Source: an uncultured Eubacteriales bacterium
GTDB lineage: Bacteria; Bacillota; Clostridia; Saccharofermentanales; Fastidiosipilaceae
Direction of reading: 5' to 3'
Assembly: GCA_902373515.1 (NCBI GenBank)
Contig: CABKML010000006.1
Coordinates: 1-64,000 of the forward strand
DNA length: 64,000 nucleotides
Under the pieces are notes generated by a model, which had not been told where the DNA came from, did not search any database, and saw only the letters and a program-made list of their open reading frames with translations. Below, piece by piece: positions 18,159 to 26,005 of the stretch. Position numbers and translations under genes: made by a program. Each line of letters opens with the position of its first letter. Position 1 is the first letter of the stretch.

Positions 18159-19080
18159 TATAATTTTCCCCTTTCATAATTTCTTGAAAATAATCGTTCA
18201 ATTCAAATTGGCGGCGATAAAGAGATTTTATGTATAAATCGTGCTCTGCCAAAAGGCGATTTAATTGTTTTAAGTCCAAGTTCAACGCGCTGAAAGTCAA
18301 ACTTTTATCTTTGTCCAAAGACAGATTGGTAATACCGCTTATCTCCTGCAGTAAGACCAAGGCTATGCGGTTATTATCAGTATCCAAATTGTAAGTATTA
18401 CTTTGCCGCCGGCGCAACTCGCTTAAGCTGATTTCATCTTTTATCTCTCCGGCATTAATAAAGCAGAAACGATTGGCCAGTTTATCTATCAAATGTAAAT
18501 TGTGTGATGAAATAATATAAGTCAAGTTTTCTTTTTCCTGCTTTTGCAGCAGTAATTCCAGCAATTTTTGACAACTCAGGGGATCTATATAAACGAAAGG
18601 TTCATCCAATATAATTAGTGATTTCTCAGCCATCAATGCCGCTACCAGCCGAAACTTCTGCTGAATACCCAAGGATAAACGGTTAATCGGACGCTCGAAA
18701 TAAGGGAACAGTTCGAAGTAATGCAGTAAATTGTTCATTTCAACGTAATTATCGTTTCCCTGTAATTGCGCCGTTAATTGTAAGTTCTGTTTCGCGCTGA
18801 GTAAAGGATGAAAATAATTGTTGCCGACATATGCTATATGCCTTCTGGCCAAAGGTAAAGCCGCAGGTGATTTTTCTCCGTAAATTTCAAGGAAACCGCT
18901 ATCCTGATCCGGATAATAGAGGCCCGTGATAATATTCAAAAGTGTACTTTTACCGCTGCCGTTGTTGCCGATTAAGGCCAAAGTATCACCGTTGTTTACT
19001 GTTAAATTAATTTGATTGAGAGCCTTAACTTTCTTGAAAGTTTTGCTTATATTCTTCAGATGTAAAATTTTATTGTCCAT
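18151..19080 (-). CDS. ABC transporter ATP-binding protein
   Basis: ATPase subunit of 309 residues. Walker A is GNNGSGKSTLLN, the signature loop reads LSLGIQQKF (LSGGQ variant), Walker B is SLIILDEPFVYIDP, and the switch His follows in ISSHNLHLID. A C-terminal extension of about 90 residues resembles those of BcrA/CcmA-like exporters. First gene of the operon ATPase-permease-kinase-regulator. No strong Shine-Dalgarno is visible before the ATG. Confidence 0.92.
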   Translation of the reverse strand: MDNKILHLKNISKTFKKVKALNQINLTVNNGDTLALIGNNGSGKSTLLNIITGLYYPDQDSGFLEIYGEKSPAALPLARRHIAYVGNNYFHPLLSAKQNLQLTAQLQGNDNYVEMNNLLHYFELFPYFERPINRLSLGIQQKFRLVAALMAEKSLIILDEPFVYIDPLSCQKLLELLLQKQEKENLTYIISSHNLHLIDKLANRFCFINAGEIKDEISLSELRRRQSNTYNLDTDNNRIALVLLQEISGITNLSLDKDKSLTFSALNLDLKQLNRLLAEHDLYIKSLYRRQFELNDYFQEIMKGENYND

Positions 19081-19222
19081 AATTTCGTTGCCGTTTGTTG
19101 CCGCTTATTTTTGATTAATAACAGTTTACTTTATCTGAGCGCTAAAAGCATTAATTAATATTAAAGAACACAAAAGATAGCCGATTCAAGATTACAGCAT
19201 TTTTTCGCTTGGCGGCGATAAT

Positions 19223-19251
19223 TTGCTTTTTTCTTTTACTTTCGCTATAAT
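19223..19251 (+). promoter_or_regulatory. Promoter of the tRNA-Thr gene
   Basis: TTGCTT (19223-19228), 17-nt spacer, TATAAT (19246-19251); the mature tRNA begins 11 nt further on. Confidence 0.7.
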
Positions 19252-19261
19252 TTTTTTCGTT

Positions 19262-19334
19262 GCCACTATAGCTCAGTAGGTAGAGCGCATCCATGGTAAG
19301 GATGAGGTCACCGGTTCGATCCCGGTTAGTGGCT
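19262..19334 (+). tRNA. tRNA-Thr (anticodon GGT)
   Basis: Complete cloverleaf: acceptor GCCACTA / TAGTGGC, D-arm GCTC/GAGC, anticodon stem CATCC/GGATG with loop ATGGTAA (anticodon GGT), T-arm ACCGG/CCGGT with TTCGATC loop. Discriminator T at 19334. CCA is not encoded. A T-run follows and probably ends transcription. Confidence 0.96.
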
Positions 19335-19505
19335 CTTTTTTATACCCTTTGCCCGAATTATCGCTTTCAACTTGTAAACGCCGGGAGATAACATTACAGG
19401 AACAAACGGGAAGAGAATCGATGCAGTGTATAATTGCAATAACACTTTCGCAGGCTCAAAGCAGCCTTAAAGCAGGCTTAAAGTTAAGATATAAACGAGG
19501 TATTT

Positions 19506-21200
19506 ATGGATTTTCAAAACGACAAACATCCACCGCTTAGGCCGGAAGAAACAGCCGGAACATATTTGCCCAACCGAAACGGTCAAGTGTATCGCCATCA
19601 GGTACCGCCTGTAAACTCGACAGATTCCGCTTATTTCGCTCGGCAACGGACGGATGCTTACCAAGACAGTCTTGCTGAAGAAGCCGGCACAACAACTTAT
19701 TATGTACCGATGACAAGAGAACAGGCGGAAGCTTATGCGCTGACGAAAGCTGCTCATTCAGGCCGCCGGCAGACAGATTTTGCGCAAACGGACAATTATT
19801 TTACCCCGGAGCCTGTGCCTGAACCGGAAATCATTAAACCGACTTATCGCCGTCCGCTAATCAGCACGTTATACAGCACTAACAGTCGCGAAGAAAGAGA
19901 AGCGGACGAGTATACATCCGATTATGCCGAAGATGATTCGGCCGGCGGAGCATATGATTCCTATAATTATCCGCAAAATTCGTACGGCTATCGGGAAACG
20001 CCGGCTTACCCGGAAGATCCGGAATATGAAAATGAAGCGCGCAACACGCGCCGAGCCATGCTTAAAGCGGCACAAAAACAACGTCATAAACGTAAAAGTT
20101 TCGCCGGTATTGTTGTTCTGGTCATTTTCGTATTTGCTTTAATATCTTTGTATCGTTTCCTGCTGCCTAAATCCCGCAATTCCAATACGACATTCAGTGT
20201 TTTCAACCCGAAAGTCAAGGTAACGACTAAGCTTTCAAACCTTAAAATGCCGGCAACAAGCGGCAATATTTCTAAGGATACAAAAAATACCGAAATTACT
20301 GCTGCCGATACGCAAGCGGCCGGCAATAAGAACGGGATTACGGATTTGCCGCCGCAGGCTGCTGCGTCTGCAGCGATTTCCAGAGGCGGAGAAGAAACTT
20401 ATGCCGGCGGTGTTAAACTTTCTGCAGATCAGGCTCAACGCATGATTAATTTAAGTTTGCAATCCTCCAAAGAGAATATGGAACATAATCTTGATATTTT
20501 GCAGGAAGCTGATCAGCGTGTTGCCGAACTGAGAGCAGCACAGGGACAGCTGCCGCCGAATATGTTGTTATTAGCAGCCAAAAATGAGGCTTTCGACTTT
20601 GTTTATAATTATTTGTCTCTAAAAGACGATTCACCGCAAAAACGTTTGGATCTGCCGAGTAAGCCGGGAAGCAGCAGTTTAGGTTCATATTTGTTACCTT
20701 ACGGTAAAGTCCTGCCTGTACCTTATTATTGCCAATGGGATGCCAGATGGGGTTACAAGCCTTATGGCGGAAGTGTGATCGGCACTTACGGTTGCGGTGT
20801 AACTTGTATGGCAAGCGTGCTTTCTTACTTTAAGCATGATGCGAAATTATTACCTGATGTTGTAGCCCAATTATCCATTGATATGAATACGGTTCACGAC
20901 GGAACGGATACGGCTTTTATTCCGCAGGCGGCCGAAAAATTCAATCTCCGAGCGGAGGGAACACCGATTCTTTATGACAACTTTCGGCGGATAATTGACG
21001 CCGGTAATTTAATTGTTCTGAATGTCGGTAAAGGTAATTTTACCGGTGGCGGTCACTATATTTCAATTGTCGGCTATAACGATAACGGTGATTTCATTGT
21101 ATACGACCCCGTAAGTCCGTATCATACATCTCAAGTTTGGCCCATCAGTTTGCTGCAACGGCAAAATTCCCGCGCCTGCTGGTCCATATCCCGTAAATAA
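19506..21200 (+). CDS. Membrane-anchored C39-like cysteine peptidase
   Basis: Protein of 564 residues in three parts. Residues 1-195 are polar, proline- and tyrosine-rich and probably disordered in the cytoplasm. A single membrane segment lies at about 199-220 (GIVVLVIFVFALISLYRFLL). A linker of about 150 residues leads to a C-terminal Peptidase_C39-like papain fold. Its probable catalytic residues are Cys430 (TYGCGVTCMASVL), His517 (GGGHYISIVGY) and Asp534 (VYDP). The peptidase should face outside. There is no ABC module as in bacteriocin C39 exporters. Role unknown; peptidoglycan or surface-protein processing is possible. CGAGGT lies upstream of the ATG. Confidence 0.82.
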   Translation: MDFQNDKHPPLRPEETAGTYLPNRNGQVYRHQVPPVNSTDSAYFARQRTDAYQDSLAEEAGTTTYYVPMTREQAEAYALTKAAHSGRRQTDFAQTDNYFTPEPVPEPEIIKPTYRRPLISTLYSTNSREEREADEYTSDYAEDDSAGGAYDSYNYPQNSYGYRETPAYPEDPEYENEARNTRRAMLKAAQKQRHKRKSFAGIVVLVIFVFALISLYRFLLPKSRNSNTTFSVFNPKVKVTTKLSNLKMPATSGNISKDTKNTEITAADTQAAGNKNGITDLPPQAAASAAISRGGEETYAGGVKLSADQAQRMINLSLQSSKENMEHNLDILQEADQRVAELRAAQGQLPPNMLLLAAKNEAFDFVYNYLSLKDDSPQKRLDLPSKPGSSSLGSYLLPYGKVLPVPYYCQWDARWGYKPYGGSVIGTYGCGVTCMASVLSYFKHDAKLLPDVVAQLSIDMNTVHDGTDTAFIPQAAEKFNLRAEGTPILYDNFRRIIDAGNLIVLNVGKGNFTGGGHYISIVGYNDNGDFIVYDPVSPYHTSQVWPISLLQRQNSRACWSISRK

Positions 21201-21260
21201 TCTTAAGCGAGCGGTAAAGAAGCGCTGAGATTCGTTTGCGGTTTTTGTACTTAGTGCACT

Positions 21261-21297
21261 AAAAAATCCGCCTTTCACAGTGAAGGGCGGATTTTAA
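21261..21297. terminator. Bidirectional intrinsic terminator
   Basis: AAAATCCGCC (21263-21272) pairs with GGCGGATTTT (21286-21295). Lies between the convergent protease and PNPOx-like genes, with A and T runs on both sides. Confidence 0.8.
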
Positions 21298-21323
21298 GTT
21301 TGCTCATGTGACTTATGCAGCAA

Positions 21324-21728
21324 TTATTCGGCAATTAATTCACCGGCGTGAGCACCTGAGTCTAAAAGATAAATTTTTTCACATGTAAAAACAACTGCCA
21401 ATTTCGGCTTACCCATCTTCAGACCGGGAGCAGCCGCCTCACAATCGGCAAAAGGCTTGGAACCTTCTTCGAAAATTTCCGCTGTACCGACAAAACGGAA
21501 ACCCTTGACTTTAGCACGATCTACAACGGCAATTGCAACTTTGGAACCGTTCTTAATATCCTTGATAATTTGCTTATTTGTATTTTCGTTCCAAATAATT
21601 TGATTATCGCTGTAAACTCTACCGGAACGCTTGGGACCGATATTCGGTAAGTTATCTGCTGAACAAGTAGCAATCATACATAATTGTTCACCAATCATTT
21701 CTTTCATAGCTTCAGTAAAATTAGCCAT
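21324..21728 (-). CDS. Pyridoxamine 5'-phosphate oxidase-family (flavin-binding) protein
   Basis: Small 134-residue split-barrel protein of the PNPOx-like superfamily, expected to bind FMN as a dimer. The N-terminal strands MIATCSADNLPNIGPKRSG and the middle VAIAVVDRAKVKGFRFVGTAEIF match the family pattern. Substrate is unknown; such small members are often called general stress or flavin-nucleotide-binding proteins, and a true PNP oxidase would be much longer. GGAGGTG precedes the ATG. Stands alone. Confidence 0.8.
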   Translation of the reverse strand: MANFTEAMKEMIGEQLCMIATCSADNLPNIGPKRSGRVYSDNQIIWNENTNKQIIKDIKNGSKVAIAVVDRAKVKGFRFVGTAEIFEEGSKPFADCEAAAPGLKMGKPKLAVVFTCEKIYLLDSGAHAGELIAE

Positions 21729-21833
21729 AATTACACCTCCATCTTCTTATATTATATAATTTTATTCTCATAAAAGGTAAAGAAAAGCTGCTTGTCGGCA
21801 CAAATTTGTAATTTAAAGCAGTCGACAGCTTTT

Positions 21834-21863
21834 TTGAGTAATTAGGCTGTTTTGCGGTATACT
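21834..21863 (+). promoter_or_regulatory. Promoter of the transketolase gene
   Basis: TTGAGT (21834-21839), 18-nt spacer, TATACT (21858-21863), 34 bp before the ATG. Confidence 0.6.
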
Positions 21864-21897
21864 AAAGGCAAATGTCCTAAAAGAAGAGGTACGATCA

Positions 21898-23856
21898 ATG
21901 AGTAGGAAAAAAGACTTACAATTACGTGAGTTGGCATTACAAATCAGATTAGCTTTAATGGATGAAATTATGCATTTGGGTTTCGGCCATTTAAGCGGCA
22001 GTCTTTCCATAGTTGACGCTTTAGCCGTTTTATATGGAGAAAAGATGCAGGTAAGGTATCAACAGCCTGATTGGCCCGAACGGGATTATTTAGTTGTAAG
22101 TAAAGGACATGCAGGGCCTGCAGTTTATGCGACTTTAGCGCTTAAAGGCTTTTTCCCGCGCTCCTGGTTACACACTTTAAACATGGGCGGAAGTAATTTG
22201 CCCAGTCACTGTGATCGCACCAAAACACCCGGTGTCGATATGACAGCCGGTTCTCTGGGACAGGGAATATGTGCAGCTTGCGGTATAGCATTGGGCTTGA
22301 AACGTTCCGGCAGCAAGCAGAAAGTTTTCTGCATTGTCGGCGACGGCGAATTGGATGAAGGTTCATGCTGGGAAGCTATTATGTTTGCTGCCGCACATCA
22401 ATTGAATAATTTTTATCTTATAATTGATGAAAATAACAAACAGCTTGACGGTGATACAAAAGATATTTTGAACCATTTGGATTTAGCTGTGCAGCTGAGA
22501 GATTTCGGCTTTAATGTGAAAAATTTGCCTGACGGTAACAATGCCACGGCAATTTCCGATAGTATCACGGAGATTGAAAATGATAATCTTCACGGTAATA
22601 CCAAGCCTAATTGCTTAGTGTTGCACACAATTAAAGGCAAAGGTTACAAAGCTTTGGAAGAAATGAAACTGAACCATCATATTCAGGTTAAACAGGAAGA
22701 AGCTCAGGCTGCTTATGAACATTTAGCCGAAGAATTACGTGCTGTACAGAACGAATTACAACAATATCGTACAGAAGCGGATGAGGTAAAAGGTGTAGTA
22801 GCGGAAAGTGAAGCTAACAGTGAAGACTTTTGCCGCAGTTATTTAGCCGGAATACAGGCGAATATGTATGAAACGGGTGTTTCTGCAGCTGAACCTGAAT
22901 TCTCCGTCGTTTATGACGGGACGGATCATGTGCCCAACAAAGATAACTTCTTAAGCGTCTTACGACAAATGCGGCAAGACGATCCGAAGATTATGTATTT
23001 GGATGCCGATTTGATTAATTCTTCCGGTGCTTATAAATTCTGGCAGGAACATCCGGAAAATGTTGTTGAATGCGGTATATGCGAAGCTAATATGATCGGT
23101 GTTGCAGCCGGCCTCAGTTTAGTCGGATACAAGCCTTATTGCCATACTTTCGGTCCCTTTGCTTCCCGCCGCTGTTACGATCATGCTTTTATTTCCGTCG
23201 CTTATGCGGGCAATTCCGTCAGAATATTCGGCTCGGATGAAGGTGTATGTGCTGCTTATAACGGCGGTACGCATATGCCGTTTGAAGATTTGGCACTTTA
23301 TAGAGCCGTTCCCCATGCTACAGTTCTGGATATTTCAGACGGAGTATTGTTCAAGCAGGCCCTTTTACAGATTAAAGATCGTAAAGGCTTAACTTATTTC
23401 AGAAGTACCCGTAAATCTTTCAAGCGTATATATAATGACGAGGCGAAATTCGTCATCGGTAAGGCTAATATTTTACATACGGGTAAAGACGTAACGTTGA
23501 TAGCCTGCGGTTTGATGGTCGGTGAAGCTTACGCTGCGATGCAAATGTTGGAAAAAGAAGGTTATTCTGTCGGCGTGATTGATATGTGGACGTTGAAACC
23601 TTTAGATGTAAAGGCAATTTTACATGCAGCTTCCACCTCCAACGCTATAATGACAGTTGAAAATCATAATGTTATCGGCGGTCTGGGTGATGCTGTGGCT
23701 GCCTGCTTGGCTGAAAATTCCTGCGCCGTCCGCTTCAAAAAGTACGGTGTCAATGATGAATTCGGGCAAGTCGGAACCCAGGCCTGGTTACAAAAAGCCT
23801 ATAAGTTGACGGCAGAGGATATTGTTGCGTACGTCAAGAAACATTTTTTAGGCTAA
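21898..23856 (+). CDS. tkt: Transketolase
   Basis: Thiamine diphosphate-dependent transfer of two-carbon ketol units in the non-oxidative pentose phosphate pathway. The ThDP and metal motif is GDGELDEGSCWEAIMFAA, followed by IIDENNKQLDG and HTIKGKGYKALE. The pyrimidine domain carries the catalytic Glu in GICEANMIGVAAGLSLVGY, and the C-terminal domain runs from about 520 to 652. In sequence it looks like the two halves of a split transketolase joined by a glutamate-rich coiled linker at about 265-300, rather than the classic 660-residue form; this is an impression, not a measured alignment. AAGAGG lies upstream of the ATG. Confidence 0.9.
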   Translation: MSRKKDLQLRELALQIRLALMDEIMHLGFGHLSGSLSIVDALAVLYGEKMQVRYQQPDWPERDYLVVSKGHAGPAVYATLALKGFFPRSWLHTLNMGGSNLPSHCDRTKTPGVDMTAGSLGQGICAACGIALGLKRSGSKQKVFCIVGDGELDEGSCWEAIMFAAAHQLNNFYLIIDENNKQLDGDTKDILNHLDLAVQLRDFGFNVKNLPDGNNATAISDSITEIENDNLHGNTKPNCLVLHTIKGKGYKALEEMKLNHHIQVKQEEAQAAYEHLAEELRAVQNELQQYRTEADEVKGVVAESEANSEDFCRSYLAGIQANMYETGVSAAEPEFSVVYDGTDHVPNKDNFLSVLRQMRQDDPKIMYLDADLINSSGAYKFWQEHPENVVECGICEANMIGVAAGLSLVGYKPYCHTFGPFASRRCYDHAFISVAYAGNSVRIFGSDEGVCAAYNGGTHMPFEDLALYRAVPHATVLDISDGVLFKQALLQIKDRKGLTYFRSTRKSFKRIYNDEAKFVIGKANILHTGKDVTLIACGLMVGEAYAAMQMLEKEGYSVGVIDMWTLKPLDVKAILHAASTSNAIMTVENHNVIGGLGDAVAACLAENSCAVRFKKYGVNDEFGQVGTQAWLQKAYKLTAEDIVAYVKKHFLG

Positions 23857-23877
23857 TTAAGAAAGACGGACAGATTA

Positions 23878-24843
23878 ATGGCACATAACGTTTACATGAA
23901 CAGTAAAATTAATCAAAGCTGGATGTTACAGGTTTCCGATATCCATCAATTGTATATCGAAGAACGCGGTAACCATGACGGTATACCGGTAGTTTACCTG
24001 CACGGCGGCCCCGGCGGCTGTATCGGCGACGATTCGGCCCGCTATTTCGATCCGGCGTATTATCGTATTATTCTTTTCGATCAGCGCGGTTGCGGTAAAA
24101 GTTTGCCTTTTGCCGAACTTAAGGACAACAATATGTGGGAATTGGTACATGATATTGAAAAAATCAGACAATTTCTGCAGATAGATAAATGGCATGTTTT
24201 CGGCGGCTCTTTCGGTTCAACTTTAGCTTTGACCTATGCCATCAACTATCCGAATCGTTGCCTTTCGTTAGTCTTACGCGGTATTTTCTTAGGTAGACAG
24301 GATGATATTTATTGGCTGAGTCAGGCCGGAGCATCTTATTATTATCCGGAACAGTTTGCTTATTATCGTGACTTGATTCCTCCAAGAAATCGGGGCGATT
24401 TGGTTAAGGCGTACTATGACATTTTTACAGGCAGTGACGAGACGCTCAAATCGATTGCCGCAGAAAGGTGGAGTTCTTGGGAGTATTCGGTTATTTTCCT
24501 GGAAAGTCGAATTACTACTTTGAAGCACGAAGCGGATGTTGCCACGCCCGAGCAGGTAGCTTTGGCACGCTTGGAATGCCATTATTTTGTCAACAAAATG
24601 TTTTGGCACTTGTTTGACAGCGATGATCAGTATATTTTGCGCAATGTCGATAAAATCAAAGATATTCCCGTTTATATCGTCCACGGACGCTACGATCTTG
24701 ATTGCCGTCCTTCAGGTGCATATACGTTGCATACGCAATTACCGGGATCAAAACTTTGGTTCACCCTGGCGGGACACAGTTCTGCCGAAACTGAGACACG
24801 GGAGCGCCTGATTCAAATTATGGATGAATTAAAACTAAATTAA
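23878..24843 (+). CDS. pip: Proline iminopeptidase (alpha/beta hydrolase, S33)
   Basis: Removes N-terminal proline from peptides. The 321-residue protein has the S33 oxyanion motif HGGPGGCIGDD, DQRGCGKS, the nucleophile elbow GGSFGSTLALTYA, an Asp in HGRYDLDCRP and a His in AGHSSAETE. These match the proline iminopeptidase type 1 family, including its helical cap. It starts 21 bp after transketolase with only a weak Shine-Dalgarno and probably shares its transcript; ends before a strong terminator. Confidence 0.9.
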   Translation: MAHNVYMNSKINQSWMLQVSDIHQLYIEERGNHDGIPVVYLHGGPGGCIGDDSARYFDPAYYRIILFDQRGCGKSLPFAELKDNNMWELVHDIEKIRQFLQIDKWHVFGGSFGSTLALTYAINYPNRCLSLVLRGIFLGRQDDIYWLSQAGASYYYPEQFAYYRDLIPPRNRGDLVKAYYDIFTGSDETLKSIAAERWSSWEYSVIFLESRITTLKHEADVATPEQVALARLECHYFVNKMFWHLFDSDDQYILRNVDKIKDIPVYIVHGRYDLDCRPSGAYTLHTQLPGSKLWFTLAGHSSAETETRERLIQIMDELKLN

Positions 24844-24852
24844 GTTGCAAAC

Positions 24853-24879
24853 AGCCGGACACGATAGTCCGGCTTTTTC
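24853..24879 (+). terminator. Intrinsic terminator after the iminopeptidase gene
   Basis: AGCCGGAC / GTCCGGCT stem (24853-24860 with 24867-24874), loop ACGATA, then a T-run. Confidence 0.88.
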
Positions 24880-24897
24880 TTGCCGGATAGAGCATTT

Positions 24898-24926
24898 TTG
24901 CAGACAATAGCGGGGTGAAGTATAAT
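24898..24926 (+). promoter_or_regulatory. Promoter of the pheST operon
   Basis: TTGCAG (24898-24903), 17-nt spacer, TATAAT (24921-24926), 30 bp before pheS. The leader is too short for a T-box. Confidence 0.7.
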
Positions 24927-24955
24927 GATAGCTATTATAAAGGTGCAGGTGAAAT

Positions 24956-25990
24956 ATGGCAGAAATTGATTTAGCAAAATTGAAAGAAATCAGCGCCAAA
25001 TACTTTGAAAAGGCGCAAACAGTCAATGATCAAGCCGGTTTGGAAAGCTTGCGATTAGCTTTTTTCGGCAAAAACGGTGATATTAAGCAGTTACAGAAAT
25101 CATTAAGTACACTGGCTGCCGAATTAAGGCCGCAATTCGGACAAGCAATTAACGAATTAAGAAGCAAATTGGAGAGTAATTTTGAAGAGTTGAAAGTTCG
25201 TCTGGAAGCAGAGGCGCATCGCCGACAGCAGGCGAGTGAACGGATTGATATTACTTTGCCGCCGCACGCCGAACATTTGGGCTCTTTACATCCGATAAGT
25301 AAAACAATTATGGAAATGGAACGTATATTTATCGGACTGGGTTACAAAATTGCCGAAGGACCGGAAATAGAATGGGTTAAGAATAATTTTGATTTGCTGA
25401 ATATTCCTGAAGGCCATCCTTCCAGAGAATTATCGGATACCTATTATCTCGATGATAAAATCTGTTTAAGAACCCAAACGTCGCCGGTACAAATTAGAGT
25501 TATGCAGGCGCAACAGCCGCCTATTTACATCATTTGCCCAGGTAAAGTTTATCGTCCGGACACTGCCGATGCGACTCATTCACCGTTATTCCATCAGATA
25601 GAAGGACTGGTAGTAGACAAAGGTATCAGCATGAGTAATCTTGTCGGTACCCTGAAACACCTGGCCAAAGCCTTATTCGGTGAAAATACCGAAATTAGGC
25701 TGCGTCCGCATCATTTTCCTTTTACGGAGCCTTCATGCGAAGTAGACGTAACGTGTTGGAAATGCCACGGCAGCGGCTGCCCCACTTGTAAAAACGAAGG
25801 TTTCGTTGAAGTTTTAGGAGCCGGCATGGTTCATCCGCAAGTATTGCGTAATTGCAATATTGATCCTGAAGTGTATAGCGGTTTTGCTTTCGGCATCGGT
25901 GCAGAAAGAGTTTGTATGGCTCACTACGATATCTCGGACATTCGCTATTTTTCCGAGAATAATCTGCGCTTCTTAGAGCAATTCAAGTAA
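24956..25990 (+). CDS. pheS: Phenylalanyl-tRNA synthetase alpha subunit
   Basis: Catalytic subunit of the alpha2-beta2 class II synthetase that charges tRNA-Phe. The N-terminal coiled-coil arm covers about 1-90. Motif 1 lies at HPISKTIMEMERIFIGLGY, motif 2 at KVYRPDTADATHSPLFHQIEG, and motif 3 at GFAFGIGAERVCM. A small cysteine cluster (CWKCHGSGCPTCKNEGF) sits near residue 265 and looks like a zinc-binding insert seen in some clostridial PheS. Length 344 is normal. AGGTGA precedes the ATG; pheT follows 15 bp downstream. Confidence 0.96.
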   Translation: MAEIDLAKLKEISAKYFEKAQTVNDQAGLESLRLAFFGKNGDIKQLQKSLSTLAAELRPQFGQAINELRSKLESNFEELKVRLEAEAHRRQQASERIDITLPPHAEHLGSLHPISKTIMEMERIFIGLGYKIAEGPEIEWVKNNFDLLNIPEGHPSRELSDTYYLDDKICLRTQTSPVQIRVMQAQQPPIYIICPGKVYRPDTADATHSPLFHQIEGLVVDKGISMSNLVGTLKHLAKALFGENTEIRLRPHHFPFTEPSCEVDVTCWKCHGSGCPTCKNEGFVEVLGAGMVHPQVLRNCNIDPEVYSGFAFGIGAERVCMAHYDISDIRYFSENNLRFLEQFK

Positions 25991-26005
25991 GGATAAGGTG
26001 GAAAC

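Noticed and set aside
24880-24955. T-box riboswitch upstream of pheS
   Set aside because: Only about 25 nt lie between the predicted start of transcription and pheS, too short for a T-box; no T-box sequence is seen.
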